From contig OX578279.1 of NCBI GenBank assembly GCA_951217055.1, positions 23,862,173 to 23,926,172 of the forward strand: DNA of 64,000 nt, given 5' to 3'. Within the stretch, counting starts at the first letter, position 1; every line of letters starts with the position of its first letter. The notes under the pieces are model-generated. The model was not told the origin of the DNA, ran no database searches, and saw only the letters and a program-made list of their open reading frames with translations. Positions 36,335 through 48,867 of this stretch are shown here, in pieces. This DNA is from Gerris lacustris (taxonomy: Eukaryota > Arthropoda > Insecta > Hemiptera > Gerridae). A program made the position numbers and the translations under genes.

Positions 36335-37600
36335 TGTGATTTTATAAATAAACTTAGTAAATTTACTACCCCTCAAATAAATCAATTATTTATTTTATTG
36401 AAATTTAATCAAATTGTTGGATATAGTGATGTCGGTGTATTTTTTATCATTAAAAGGGGTTTTTTTATTATTCATATTCTTTTTATAAATATATATCTAT
36501 TATTTGTAGTTATAAATAGCAGAATCGTACTTTATACCACAGATAATATTCATATTTATTATTTATTGTTATTGTGGTTAGACAAAATGTTCAATAATTT
36601 ATATATTCATTTATTTTAAATATCCATATAAACATTTTTTTACAAATCAAAATTCAAGGTTGTTTAAAAAAAAATAGAATAGAAATAAATTTGATCGTTT
36701 TCATCTTTATTATTTTTAAAATGAAATTTTAATTTTATTAATTAGAGAAATTGGTTTTAAACAATTATATTACGAAAAGGCGATAATTTCTTTTTCATAT
36801 TTAATGTTTTTGGATTTTGAATGGAAATTCAAAAGAATTTACTTATTACCTTTATTTAATTTAACTTTGTGACCTTGCCTAACACCTCATAATTTTTTAT
36901 TTCGTTTCTTTTAAAGACACGATCGATTTTTATTTGATGGTGAAGTAAAGAGAGCACGAGCTATTTATCCTCATTACTTTTTAATTCGCAAGATATCCAA
37001 GTTTCTCCCTCAAATACAGCTCGGTTTTTTTATGCTCTTATATATTATTTACGATTTCTTCTACGCCGTTTTTTAACCTACTTCGTACTTTCCGAACTCT
37101 TTGTAAAGAATTAAATATTAATAAACAATTTCAGCTATTTATTTTGTTTTAGTTGATTGTTTTTTTTGTTTTTTTAAAAAAGAACTTAGCAGTAAAAGGG
37201 ATAATACGTTATTTTAATTTTAATTAAGTTTTGACATTGCGAGTTAAGATCTGTGTGAAATAAAATAATAAATTTTTAAATAGCTGGAGTTTCAGAGTAA
37301 AATATTTCTTACATCAGAATTAATACATATCAAGTTTCCTGTTCAACCTGATCAAAGAAATAAGTTCTATGTTAGTTGTATCTATAGATTTTGCAAAACT
37401 TTTCATACTAATTAAATCTTAAAAAACAAAAATAATCAGTTTATTTTGTAATATTATAAAAAATAAATCAATGGCTAATTTACAATACAGAACGATTTCA
37501 ACCACTGTTGTTGGTGATCATGTAATAAACGACGAAGTTCAGAGATTATCGTTTTACGAACGTCGCCGAAACAGGTCTGCACTAATTATTAGGTGTATTC
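36335..37600. other. Gene-free AT-rich stretch
   Basis: No exon recognised. Confidence 0.4.
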
Positions 37601-37604
37601 AAGT

Positions 37605-37629
37605 TTTTTTTTTTTTTTTTTTTTTTTTT
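37605..37629. repeat. Poly(T) tract
   Basis: An almost unbroken run of about 25 T, just before an R1 copy. Confidence 0.85.
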
Positions 37630-37645
37630 ACAATTATCTGATCAA

Positions 37646-37990
37646 TTTCCGAGCTTACCGACGGTAACGAAAGTATTTGATGTCTCCAATTTAAAAAATT
37701 CCAAGACAGAAATTCGTTTCAGACATCAGGGAACATTTTTGGTTGTGAGTCTATCACTGATATATAACTGATATATATCTTAAAAACTATACATCCGATT
37801 TTAATGACATTTTTGGTAGGTCACAATTAGATCATTGTTGGTCCTATATACTATATAAGTTTTTCAACCTTCTGCGCTCATTATTTTTTCTCTTCCACAT
37901 GCGCACAAACATAAATTTATCTACACCTATAGCTTCAAAAGTACTTATCTGATTTGTATGAAACTTTTATAGTTTTTCGAAAGTTACCCG
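37646..37990 (+). repeat. Dispersed repeat R1, 3'-truncated (subtype 2 interior)
   Basis: Starts with CCGAGCTTACCGACGGTAACG, has CCAAGACAGAAATTCG and CAGACATCAGGGAACA. It then carries subtype 2 blocks: CAACCTTCTGCGC, CTATAGCTTCAAAAGTAC, GATTTGTATGAAAC. The GGAAGCTATGTGCC end is missing. Confidence 0.7.
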
Positions 37991-37999
37991 CAGCTTATT

Positions 38000-39790
38000 T
38001 TACCAGAGTTTTATAATATGTTATAAAATCTATTCTTAAGAAGCGTTAGTAATTTTTATTCTTTATATTATTCATTCGATACATCTAAACTTATTTCCTT
38101 TTAAAACACAATCAAATTGATTGTAGAGATTCTATTTTTATCAATAACGTATAGCCTATCAAAATAATAATATCAAATATACGCAGCGAACAATAGGGCG
38201 AACCCTCAAACCATGCTATCAAAATAAAATGTAGACATTGAAATAAAGGAAGCGGTTACATAAAACTATAAGATATCGATTCCAACAAACTCTAGATAAA
38301 TTATGAGTTAAATGCGCACTAGAAAGATACAAAGGTTTCGACTATAAACAACTAAACGAGTCTACAAATTTATAAAATGATAAAGAATAGAACAGGTACA
38401 TAAAGGACAAACTGAACATGGAATAAACGTGCAATGATAACCTGAATGTAGCAACGGTACAAGTGATAAACAAACAGCCATTAGAAGCAACCCGCATTTA
38501 GTTACAAAAAAGATGCGTTTATAGAATGAATTTCTGTATTTTACCTAACTAAATACATTTATGTTGTACATGTAGGTTTCATTCACCGTTAAAATGTAAG
38601 ATATTTCTTTTTTAAAAGCTTCATGAAATACATAATGCATGAAAGGACAACGAGGCTAAATTTATCAAATTTTAGATACTACAAATTTATTCTCAACTTA
38701 ATTATTGTTATTATATTATCTAATTATTGATTTTTCTTAAGATGTTTTAAATTATTCATATCCCTTTTAAAAATAATAAAAACGCTTGATCGTTATCAAC
38801 TTAATACAAGTGTGTTGTAGTATAAAGATTAAATTATATAGTTACATAATATTGTCATTTAAATAATATATTGATTATCTGAATTTATTTCTCTAAAGTC
38901 AATTTATTTACTTATGTAATAATTCTTTTTTTTTACTTTTTTAATTTAACTGTGAAGGAACTTATTAGTACTTAAAAGATTTTACATTAGATATTTTTTA
39001 AATTATTGTGATCTATAATATATTCGTAATTAATTATTATTAGTGTAAACATGGATATTATTATCTTTTATATGATATGAGAAAGACAGAGTTAAGTGTT
39101 CGATTATCGGTGGTCCCGAATTTTTAATATTTTCCCCCTTTTTATTTAATAATATTTTTTTATTATATTGAAATTATTAAAATTTCTATGCAGGGATCTT
39201 CCTTAATAGATAATATGGTTTGATAAGTATGTTTTGATAAGCTACTGAGTTTAGAGTGTTAATCCTGTGGAGCCACTTCAAACACTCCTACTATATAGAC
39301 AGGGATATAAGAAGACTTTTTACGACTTTTGTAATTTTGTATTTTACCTTCAAGAATTAATAAGTTAAGAATATTTATTATTCTGATGATTTGGGTAACA
39401 TGGGGGGTCAGTACATCGATTCCAATCTGCCGTTTTATTTGGTTTGCGAGGCCAATTGACACCGAACATGAGGTCCCTCACCCCGGGGAAAAAATCCTAT
39501 ATAAGTGATTGCAAAAGCTATACTCTAAATTGGGACCTCTAGTTGCGCCTATAACCAGGATGAAGATTGTTTCTGAACTTGTTCTTTCTTGAAGGTAAAA
39601 TAAATCTAACAAAGTGAATTAAACTTGAATGCCCCTTAATTAAATTAAAGTTTATCAACAAAGATTTGTCTTGTTAATTGATTGACGAGCTGCTGCCAGT
39701 TTGAAAGTGTTTTCTCTTTGGCTTCTTCTACTTGATTTAAATTGTTAGCTTCTCGGATCAATGTGTCTAGACTCTAGACAGTCTATAAGA
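38000..39790. other. Gene-free stretch
   Basis: AT-rich. 39,400-39,560 is less so (GGTCCCTCACCCCGGGG). No exon recognised. Confidence 0.4.
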
Positions 39791-39795
39791 GGCAG

Positions 39796-39850
39796 TAGAA
39801 AGTAGCGTAGTGGGAACGCTACTCGCTATGGATCGAGACCAAAGCAACAT
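39796..39850 (+). repeat. Possible truncated tRNA-like SINE head
   Basis: TAGCGTAGTGG fits an A box and GGATCGAGACC a B box, but they are only about 25 nt apart, too close for an intact tRNA domain. This may be a deleted SINE head. Confidence 0.25.
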
Positions 39851-40259
39851 GCTGTTTAAAGAAGATTCAGCTAGACTGTGAAAGCATACCCATTTGACGC
39901 AATGGCCGGAGAGTCAAGATCCAATTAGCTTGTTTTATAATACTAGGTCAAGTTTACTCAGCCATTGTTTCTTCTTTGTCTGAATTCTCTCTTTAACTTG
40001 TCTTAATGCAAACTCCGGTTCTAATAGATTTTTTCCCCCCTGTTTCAAGGACGGCAGAGGCCGTTGTTGGAAAAATAAATAATACAAAAAGAGTAAAAGA
40101 AAAAACTCAAATAAGAATATATTACTGACCTACGACAAGAAAAGGATTATATTACGTGCACAAGTAGTCCCACTTGCATTTTCTTAAAGTATCTCACAAC
40201 CACGAGTGGAGAATACTTACAACTTTATTATTTCTTTGTTTTACCAGTAAAAACTATAT

Positions 40260-40313
40260 ACAATCGAGTTGTGCCCCGACGACGACGCACCTCGAAATGA
40301 TGTAATATTGCTA
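40260..40313 (-). repeat. Dispersed repeat R3 (GTCGTCGTCGGGGCAC family)
   Basis: On the minus strand CATCATTTCGAGGTGCGTCG is followed by GGGGCACAACTCGATTGT. The same order occurs on the plus strand at 62,951-62,998 and 63,486-63,546. It directly abuts an R2 copy. Confidence 0.6.
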
Positions 40314-40317
40314 AGAT

Positions 40318-40450
40318 AAGGCAACCACATTTATTCCAATAAAAATTAATGTTAGTTTTGATTTGTTAATCTTCAAATAGGTATAATAACTTATCTAAAT
40401 TAATTTACTAATTTTACTTTTTTTTCTAAATATAACATTAAGCCCGTTGC
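40318..40450 (+). repeat. Dispersed repeat R2, copy 2
   Basis: Matches 24,267-24,415 over GGCAACCACATTTATTCCAA, TTTTGATTTGTTAATCTTCA and ATAATAACTTATCTAAATTA. It ends about 450 bp before an Atg13 exon. Confidence 0.65.
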
Positions 40451-40904
40451 CACAACTCTTATTGAATTATGTGTATATTATTTAAACCAGTGCGGACTTA
40501 TAGAATGAGTGTACACTATAAATCATTTTTCTTATTATACTTCCCTTCTTTTAGTCTTTAATGCAGCTGTAAATAAATTAGAATAATAGATTTCATTTAT
40601 TGGCACACTTGGAACCATATAATAAAATAAAGTTTTTATTTTTTTATAACAAAAATAAAGCCAATTACCGAAATGATTTGCCTAGTGCCACTATAAATAT
40701 ATCATTATCTTACCAATTAATTGCAGTGGCTTTAATTATTTAGAATTATATAAAATTCCATTTTTATTGAACAAACTTTTAAAAAAATATATAAATTGTA
40801 TGACCATGTTTTAATGTATGTTTGTTTCTTTATATGTATTATTTCTAACTTGTATTATTAATTACTTTATCATACTAACGATATATTTATTTTGTTTGTT
40901 GCAG

Positions 40905-41620
40905 TGATGAGACCAACACATCACTAAGTGAGACGATTAGAATCGGTGCGTTTGCTGAGAGCCGCAAGGCAGTTCAGCCGGATTTAGTTATGCCGGAAGT
41001 GCCCTTTAGTAGATTACTTCGCCAGGCTCAGGCAATCCAGCCCATTCAGAAGGAACAACCTATTATCGAACCTATTTTGCCGAATAAGCTTGATAACGAA
41101 AATGGCAATACTCAACCTAACCATCCACAGCATAATGATGATTTCATCATGCTTGATCTTGTAAGTTCATAAAGTTTTTAATTTTAAAATATTAGGCTTG
41201 TTATCATGCCCCCAAATAGTTATGCTGGCGATAACTAATTATGGGCTTCCCTTTGCTTTTATGGGTAGCACTAAATTAGAAATTTGTGTTATAAGGAAAA
41301 CAATTGTCAATTCATTAAATGATTGAATACTATCAACCATAACCTTTTCATTCCTAAATTTATTTATTGATCTCATAATATGTCTAATTGCTTGACTGTT
41401 TTATTTTTTGTAGAAGACACCGTTTGCTGGGTGTAATGGTAACTCAGAGCTGGGAGTGTTCTACAGAGAATGCCAATCTGCTCCTCCTCTTCAAGGCACG
41501 GAGTCAGGTACTTTGGACCAGTTGGGTGACTTGACAAGACAACTGGAAGCGTTTGAAACTTCCTTTAGACAATACGACTCAGTCATAGCACGAGTCTGTT
41601 CGCAAGATAATAACAACTGA
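40905..41620 (+). CDS. Atg13: Atg13, C-terminal part (last two coding exons)
   Basis: Exons 40,905-41,160 and 41,414-41,620, with a 253-bp phase-0 intron (GTAAGT...TTTGTAG). The first exon follows TTGTTTGTTGCAG and enters in phase 2. Atg13 is the regulatory subunit of the Atg1/ULK1 kinase complex that starts autophagosome formation, with FIP200 and Atg101. Visible landmarks are ETIRIGAFAESRKAV, MPEVPFSRLL, the acidic LC3-interacting motif DDFIMLDL (vertebrate counterpart DDFVMIDF), GVFYREC followed by PP (vertebrate GTFYREFQNPP), and a C-terminal helix ending near VIARV. The last two exons give 153 codons. The N-terminal HORMA domain and linker are not in view. Stop TGA is at 41,618-41,620. 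The 60-codon frame from 40,990 is only part of the first exon. Confidence 0.9.
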
Positions 41621-42420
41621 GCTACGCTCCGACCTCATCGCGGCAAGATGGGCTGACTCGTGTTTACAGAGTGAGAACTGTGTTTCGAACACTGTCTCTT
41701 TCGGGTGGTGCGATACTCCGAATCCGTTGTATGAAATAACTTCTGTTTCGTCATTAGTTTCGGAAGGAGAATATCATGGTTCAGCATCGCAAGGGGAAAG
41801 TTTTGTTTTCCCCGAGGCATCAAATGTTTAAAAAAAGGATGATTTATCCCGTGTCGTCCATTCTCTTGTCGGAGTTATATAAGTGTCGACTGTACAAGTT
41901 CCTCTAGTCATTACGTTAACCTATCTTGCTGCTGCACACTAATTACTAGTGAGCTGTTTGATCGTTAAACAGGGACTGAAAGGTGTTGTAAAGAAGCCTT
42001 AATCAAAGGGTACTTGCTGAGACAAGGGAGAATTTGCCGGAGATCATATTAGTCTAATTCAACAACCTATTTAATAAGTAATCCACCCTACTACTTATAT
42101 TTTACTTATTTATTTTAAATAATCCTTTGGATTCCGCATCCTCCCTAGTCGACTCTTGTAAAAATGTTAAGTTTATCGAATGTATTGCTTAGCTACAAAG
42201 ACTGACTATTTATTTAAATTGTTATAAAATAATTTATTTGTTTCTTTTTTTTTTAACTTATTTTTATTGTGGAAAAAATTAAAAGACTTATGTTGAACTG
42301 TTAGTTATTGTTGCTCAGAGTTATTTGTACTGGTTTAAAAAATATTTTTTAAAAAAATCATATATTATTTATTAATTTAGTAAATATTCAAATAAACTAA
42401 TGTAAAAATATTCATCAAAT
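41621..42420 (+). other. Atg13: Probable Atg13 3' UTR
   Basis: Starts after the stop codon. The first clear poly(A) signal I see is AATAAA at 42,391-42,396; another is at 43,054-43,059, so the 3' end could be about 0.8 or 1.45 kb long. Base composition drops from mixed to very AT-rich after about 42,200. Confidence 0.45.
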
Positions 42421-45400
42421 TTTTCTTGATCTAGAAAAGTTAATAATTGTAAATTAAAATTACCAAACTTCTTAATAATTCATTTATTTATTTAATAACT
42501 AATAAGAATTAAATTTGTTGCTTTGCAATGACTATAAGCTTGCTATATATTTATTACCCAGGCTTATATAATTTTTTCTTTTGACCATAATATATTCAAT
42601 TTACTTAATTTTGGATTAAGCAGTTTGGTTAATTATTTTAGAATAAAAATATTAATATTATATGAATGCCATCGTAAATTAAATTTGGCTTTTCCCTATA
42701 AAATGTATTATTTACACAATAACAATCTACAAATTTACTCAAAAGTTTTTAAATTAACGTTTTTTTAAATGTATAATGCTTAATTTACATTAAAATATAA
42801 CAGTCAAGTCCTAATACTAAAACTTTATAATTAGTCCAGCTGTAAACGTTGACAATGTCTTTGTAAAAGACAATGTATTGAATTGACTTACATATTTATT
42901 AAACCTTTTGCTGTTGTACTTTTTTTATTAAAATCCGAATTTTGAATTCAATGCAGACTATCAATTTGGAATTATATGATTAATTTTTAAAAGAGTTTGA
43001 TATCTGAGCAATTGACGTTATGATCCATAAGTTTATAATGTAATCAATTTTTAAATAAAAACTTGGTTTTACTTTTTTTGTTAATTATTTTGTCCTGTAT
43101 AATATGTTAAAAATTTGTAAATGATATTTAGCAAAAAAAGTTAACTAGTTTATTATAAAATCATGTAAAAATATATAAAAAATACATGGGTTAGTTTAAT
43201 TATATTATTTTGTATATTTATTTTCGTTTTTGGGGTATTTTTTTTTGCAACATTCGTTTTTTAGTCTTTTGAATTCATTTATTTATGTTGTTAAATTTAA
43301 AAAAGAATAGAGGAATAAAAGGAGAAAAAGTTAACCTTTTATGTGATTTATATTTAGGTAAAAAAAAGTTTTAAAAAGAAGAATATAAAACAGTATAAGT
43401 GCCAATGGATTAGATATAAAATGTTGCAAGAAATCCTCTTTTTTATTATTATGTAGTAGAATGAATGATGATTTTCTAGTTTAATTAGTAATTTAATAGT
43501 TTAGATGAGATGAAATTTTAAAAAAGAAATCCCTGTAGAAAAACCAACCAAAATTTAAAATGGTTGAATTATTTTTATTTCAGTGGAGGAAGCTGAATTG
43601 TTAAGAGTAAAAATAAAGTATTGCATATTGGAGATTGGATAGATGTTCGAATTCGTTGGTAGAAAATAGCTGCTCTGATCCAAATTCTGATAATGTATTT
43701 TGGTAAAACAAGAATACGTTGTTTTGAGAATAATATTTCTTTTATGTTAGAACTCATAACTTCAAATAATATTTTGCTTTGGTTTTTATTGGATGAAAAT
43801 ATTATTTTATAATGCTATTTATTTGTTTATTTTTTTCACTAAGCACGATATTATTCATGGTATCACTGATAATTTTTATAATTTTCCATGCTAGTTAAAA
43901 AATTATTATTTTTCTAATTCTGATGCTAACCTTATTCAGGTCCATAAAACAGCAACTAACTTTGACAATGTATATTTTAAAATAATAGAGAACCCTTGTT
44001 GAAAAAGGATAACTTATTTTTGTACATTTTAGTATTCTCTTATTTAAATTTAACTATTAAAATTATATTATAAAATTTAAATCTAGGTTTATTATTGGTG
44101 CATTTGAAGTTAAATAAATCTGAAAATTTACTCACACATATCCTTCACTTATATATTTGCAAAAGCCCTTTAGCATGCCCAAAAGCCCATCACAGGCTTT
44201 TGTGCCAATTATTATTATTATTTTTATCAGATTGTGCACAAATGAGCAGCTGGGTGTACACTTTACATTATGTTTAGCTCGCACAATCATAAAACCCAAT
44301 AACAAACCCTAACAATTTTAACCCAGTAGAGTTATCTGTTCTTGGGTTTTATAATAACTTTAATCTAACTTACATCCCAAGCATTGGTCTCAACACATTC
44401 AAATTAGCTTAAATTTTATTACTTATTACAGGATAAATTTAATATAGACATAAATAAAAAATACTTACATATCGAACTGGATTATCAATTTATATAGTAT
44501 TAATTTGTAAAAAAAGTTATGCTTTGTCTTGGGGGTCTCTCTAACTACAGTTAAAAATAGCTGTTGCCTTCTAAAAAAATTAAATTGCTTTATTATTTTT
44601 TCATTCGTTTATTTTTACTCATTTTGCCATGATAATTACTTTTTGTTTAAATTTTCTTCTTCACTCAAATATATTTCTTTCTTTTTTTCAAAATTAATCT
44701 ATTTTAACTATAAATTGATATTGTTTTAAACTCCAACTAAATGAACTCACATTAATTTTATTATTTTTTTTATTAAAAAAAAAACATTTTTATATCCAAC
44801 AATTATTTATATTTAAAAAAAAAAAAAAATCATTCATTCTACTGTTTTATTTTATTTTGAATTTACATATCAAATGTTCTTATAATTTATTTTAATGTAT
44901 AAATATGAATATTATATTAATGTATCAAAGGATTGTGTAAAGGAATCAGTATTTTGGTTGTTTGTGAGCTTTATTCGGTAGGTTTGAGAGTGAACAGAAG
45001 TGGAAAAAAATTGTTTTTCCCCTTTGAATTAAATGTTTGACTTTCGACCGTCGAAATTTGTTTTTTAACTTAATATTATTATAAAATAAAGAAAAAGGGT
45101 CGAAATCCTAGTTAAGTTTGTGGTGCTCCTCCCTGCTCATATAGACTTTTCATAGACTGATTTTTAAGAAAATAATAAAAATTAAATTATAAAAATATTT
45201 AGTTTTTAAGCCATTAATTTTATAAAATAAAAATATATAAATTTGTCTTGTTTCCAAAAATTATGGTAGAAGGAATTAATTCCTAGTTTGTGGTTGTTTA
45301 GAATGTCAATTTGTAATTGCACATGATAGATTTTATTATTATTTATTTAATTTAAATTATTGTAAAAATTATATTTTGGAAAAAATTAAATTTGTAGAAA

Positions 45401-45924
45401 TCAATTTTTCCTATTTATTTCATGTATTGTCTTTTATGTAATTTCAAACTACAGTTCAGTGAGAAGATTAACAGTGTTTGCATTTATAAAAATATATGTA
45501 TATGTATATTATTTTATTATATATAATATATATATATACATATATATCTGAGTTACTGAAGGTAATGAAAGCATTTTTTGGTCTGTCTTTGCAAAAGTGT
45601 AATATTATTTAATAGGTAAGTTAAATGACATGATTTAAGAAACAAAACTTTTTTGATTTAAGAAACAAGTAAATTTTTTGATAAAAAATTACTAAATCTG
45701 TTGTAATAGAAACAAATATATAACTTTAAAAAAAAAAAAAAAAAATGTATTTTTAATCCTCATTCCACTACATAAGGTTTCAGTTAAAATTTAAACAATT
45801 GTTTCTTTGTTTGGTTGTCAAAAGGAGTAGGGATTCCTTCTGAAAGTCAACAACTCTAGAATTTGAAGGTTGCTTTTAAAGCAATACAACACAATGTAAT
45901 TGATCAGTAAATACCTATAGATAA

Positions 45925-45930
<6 letters not shown>
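42420..45930. other. AT-rich intergenic or distal UTR sequence
   Basis: No exon recognised. It contains poly(A) runs at 44,775-44,785 and 44,816-44,829 and an AT microsatellite at 45,515-45,545. Confidence 0.4.

Positions 45931-46000
<70 letters not shown>
45929..46000. repeat. (AT)n microsatellite
   Basis: About 35 AT dinucleotides. A minus-strand 84-codon frame through it reads poly-(YI) and is not a gene. Confidence 0.9.
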
Positions 46001-46004
<4 letters not shown>

Positions 46005-46256
46005 AATCTTATTTCTATGAACCAATGACACAAAAAAGACGGAATATCAATTAATGTTATACATGGAACCAAAATAAACCAAATATAAATTTGCGTTTAC
46101 TTTATTTACCACACTTTGTAACTTTCTTCTCACTTAAAATTGTTCACTATTCTAATATTAAATTTGTGAAATATAATTTCATTTATTGTTATAAATATTA
46201 GTAAATATATTTATATCTATATTTTTTTTAAATCTAATATATTTTATAATTTTTGT

Positions 46257-46477
46257 GGTACTCTTATAGAAAAGGGGCCCCCTTTTTTTGTAGGACATAT
46301 ACACGAGAGTTTATATCCCTTTGCCTAACTAACTACCTATTAAGACTAAGGGATATTCAGTCCAATATGCTTTGGGACAAAGGAATATCACACTTTTATA
46401 TTAAGAAGTGTGTATTTGGTTGTCCGAAAGTATATTAGATTTAAAAAAAAGTGGTGGCCCTTTTCTATAAAAGTGCC
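46257..46477. mobile_element. MITE with 8-bp target duplication (hAT-like)
   Basis: 221 bp flanked by ATTTTTGT at 46,249-46,256 and 46,478-46,485. The left end is GGTACTCTTATAGAAAAGGG; the right end, inverted, is GGCACTTTTATAGAAAAGGG. Eight-base duplications are typical of hAT, though the TIR does not start with the usual CAG, so the superfamily is uncertain. The 61-codon frame inside is not a gene. Its interior (AAGGGATAT...GTGTGATATTCC type) resembles 47,960-48,110. Confidence 0.6.
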
Positions 46478-46649
46478 ATTTTTGTAACATTCCTTCTTTC
46501 ATTGTATTAAATTAGAGTGGAACTTAACTGAATAGAGCTTTGAAGGGTGAAAAAAGTCAATAACTATAATGTATTCTTAATGGCAATATGATAATGCATA
46601 CGATTTAATAAAGAAAATGTCCGGATAAGAAAATTTTGCTCTAAAAAAG

Positions 46650-46810
46650 GTATAATATATTGTCCAAACTACAATAATGAATAGTGATGCTAAGACCCTG
46701 TATAATTAGTTATAGATCGAGTAATTTGGATCCTTCAAGGATCCAAATTACGCGATCTATACAATAATGAAGTTTGTATTTGTAGTTTGACATTCAACTC
46801 ATTGTTTACT
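46650..46810. repeat. Nested palindrome
   Basis: Core arms TATAGATCGAGTAATTTGG (from 46,711) and CCAAATTACGCGATCTATA (to 46,761) give about 25 pairs with one mismatch around a single-base centre (GGATCCTTcAAGGATCC). Outer arms CCAAACTACAA and TTGTAGTTTG also pair. It is a small foldback of unknown origin. Confidence 0.7.
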
Positions 46811-47939
46811 CTTTAAGCATTATTCAGAATAAGTTCCATATAAATGTTTGCTGAACCTATTTAAAATGAATTTTTTTATATATATTTTTTGAAAAGTAAA
46901 TTTCTTATATTTTATCAAACAAACTAAATAAAACTACTGTTTTACTTTTGAATTTAATTAGGCAATGAAATAAACTATATTGCTGAAGTAAATATATTTA
47001 TCAAGTGACTTCTTTGAAAGGTGGAAACAATACTTTATATCAATTAGTGGCTTATTATAAACTGAACTAGAATTTTTTTTTTTTAAGTATATAAAAAATA
47101 AAATAAACTATTTTTCTCGGTCAAGCTTTGTAGCGCATATTACTTTAATTTTTAGCAATTAATCATAACTGGTTTAAATATTCATAGCTTTTTACTTTCT
47201 CATATATACGTTGTATATTTTAATTTTTTTCTTTTTGTCAAATCTATATCTTGAATTAATCATGTTTATCTTAATTGTGGGTTTAACTTTATATTCATTA
47301 AAAACTTTATTTGATTTTTTAATTTGTATTAATTTTATTGTTAAATTATATATATAATTTTTTAAACTCGTCATACTGTTTTTCCTTTTTAAATTTCATT
47401 TGTTATTAAAAAATAATCGATTTATTAATATTTTAACTATCCCTATTTGATCCTATACAGGAAAATCTATCTTAAATATTTATTTTTAAATCAATGTTAC
47501 CATATTTTCTAATTATTTTTTTATCCTGTAGAGAATTAGGGAAAAATAAAACTATTTTGTATCGAAATTATCTATGCATAGCTTTTTACTATGATATGTT
47601 GCTAAAAAAATAAAAATAAGACATATTTATTGCTCTAAATTGTTTTGATTATTCTACAAACCTTATCTTTCCTCATTTTAACAAGCTTCTCATAAAAATT
47701 GAAAAAAAAAAACGCAGCTTGAGAGAAGCAGTTCTGCCTATTTACATAAGTAAAACATTATTTGGGTATCAAGAAAATGGGAATACACAGGAGGTATTTT
47801 AACATAATGTAGCTGAATATTTAAGATGAGTGGTAAAGTCGTAAGAGGCTTGATCTGAGTGATCTCATGAATCCCTGTTACTTATATAAGAATCCATGTA
47901 AGTCTGCCCAACAAAAGTCACAAAGGTTTGTGTGTTTGT

Positions 47940-48115
47940 CTCCCCAAGACATTGAGACTCCTGGGGAAGTTTTATATTTAATATTCCTTTATCTTAATAG
48001 TTAATTAGACTAAGGGATATGATCTCAATTATATACACAAGTGTGATATTCCTTTTTCCAAAGGTACATTGGAATAAATATCCCTTCTTCTTAATAGTAA
48101 TTTAGACTATTTTGA
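47940..48115. repeat. Degenerate inverted-repeat element
   Basis: TTCCTTTATCTTAATAGTTAATTAGACTAAGGGATAT is echoed inverted and direct by AATATCCCTTCTTCTTAATAGTAATTTAGACTA within 120 bp, around GTGTGATATTCC. Related to the interior of the 46,257 MITE. Confidence 0.4.
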
Positions 48116-48406
48116 ATTCACTGTGTGGCCAAAAATATTATCGACAATAAATTACTAAAAACAGTAGAATCAATTTTGTGTCAGAGCATCAACACTGCCG
48201 TGCACGCGCACCTCATTAAAAGTCACACAGCCTGCACAACGCCATTTTTACTGGTGTGGACCCAGCTTTATGTGGGGCAGAAAAAAAGCTTCACAGAACT
48301 TCAGTAGAAACAGGTTTTCACTGCACTATTTCCCAACAAAAGAAATCATATTTAAATTAAAGTAGACTAGAAATGGGCGATATATTTTTGAATATACATA
48401 TAAACT

Positions 48407-48867
48407 TTTATTTTAATTTATAAAAAGTGTAAATGTACAATTATAATTATTTATATACAAGTGTAAAAGTAGACAAATGATACAGTAATAAATATAAAAC
48501 ATTTTTTATAAATGCAGGAACAGAATAAAATATGTTCGAAAGCAGTTCACTATTACCTAAAAACACAGATTATACATTTTATCTGCAACTAAGCAAAACT
48601 GCAATTGTAAAGTTGTAAATGGTGAAGTAGTACTCTTCAATCAACTCAGTTAAGTTAGTCTATTCTGTCCTCTAAAGAATGATTTTTTGTTGTCAGAAAA
48701 TCTCAGTCACAACTCTTTGAAGTCGGTAATTATCACCTTTACAGCCATTTTATTCAGGAAAAAAAATGTTCTCTCAGAGCAAATGTTAAACAAAATTCAT
48801 TAGAAACACAACTTTTTTCCACTTCACACATAAAGTGAAATCATGAAATAGCAATGAAGTTTTAAAA
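48407..48867 (-). other. Arp6: Arp6 3' UTR with candidate poly(A) signals
   Basis: Downstream of the Arp6 stop on the minus strand. AATAAA occurs at 48,754-48,749 and again at 48,412-48,407, giving a UTR of about 0.13 or 0.47 kb. Which is used cannot be told from sequence alone. Confidence 0.45.

Noticed and set aside
36233..36619. 128-codon frame with His/Thr and Tyr/Ile runs
   Set aside because: Crosses a (CA)n(TA)n microsatellite; the remainder is AT-rich random reading.
41635..41823. 62-codon minus frame downstream of Atg13
   Set aside because: Antisense to the Atg13 3' UTR, no family resemblance.
45818..46072. 84-codon minus frame with poly-(YI)
   Set aside because: Simple translation of an (AT)n tract.
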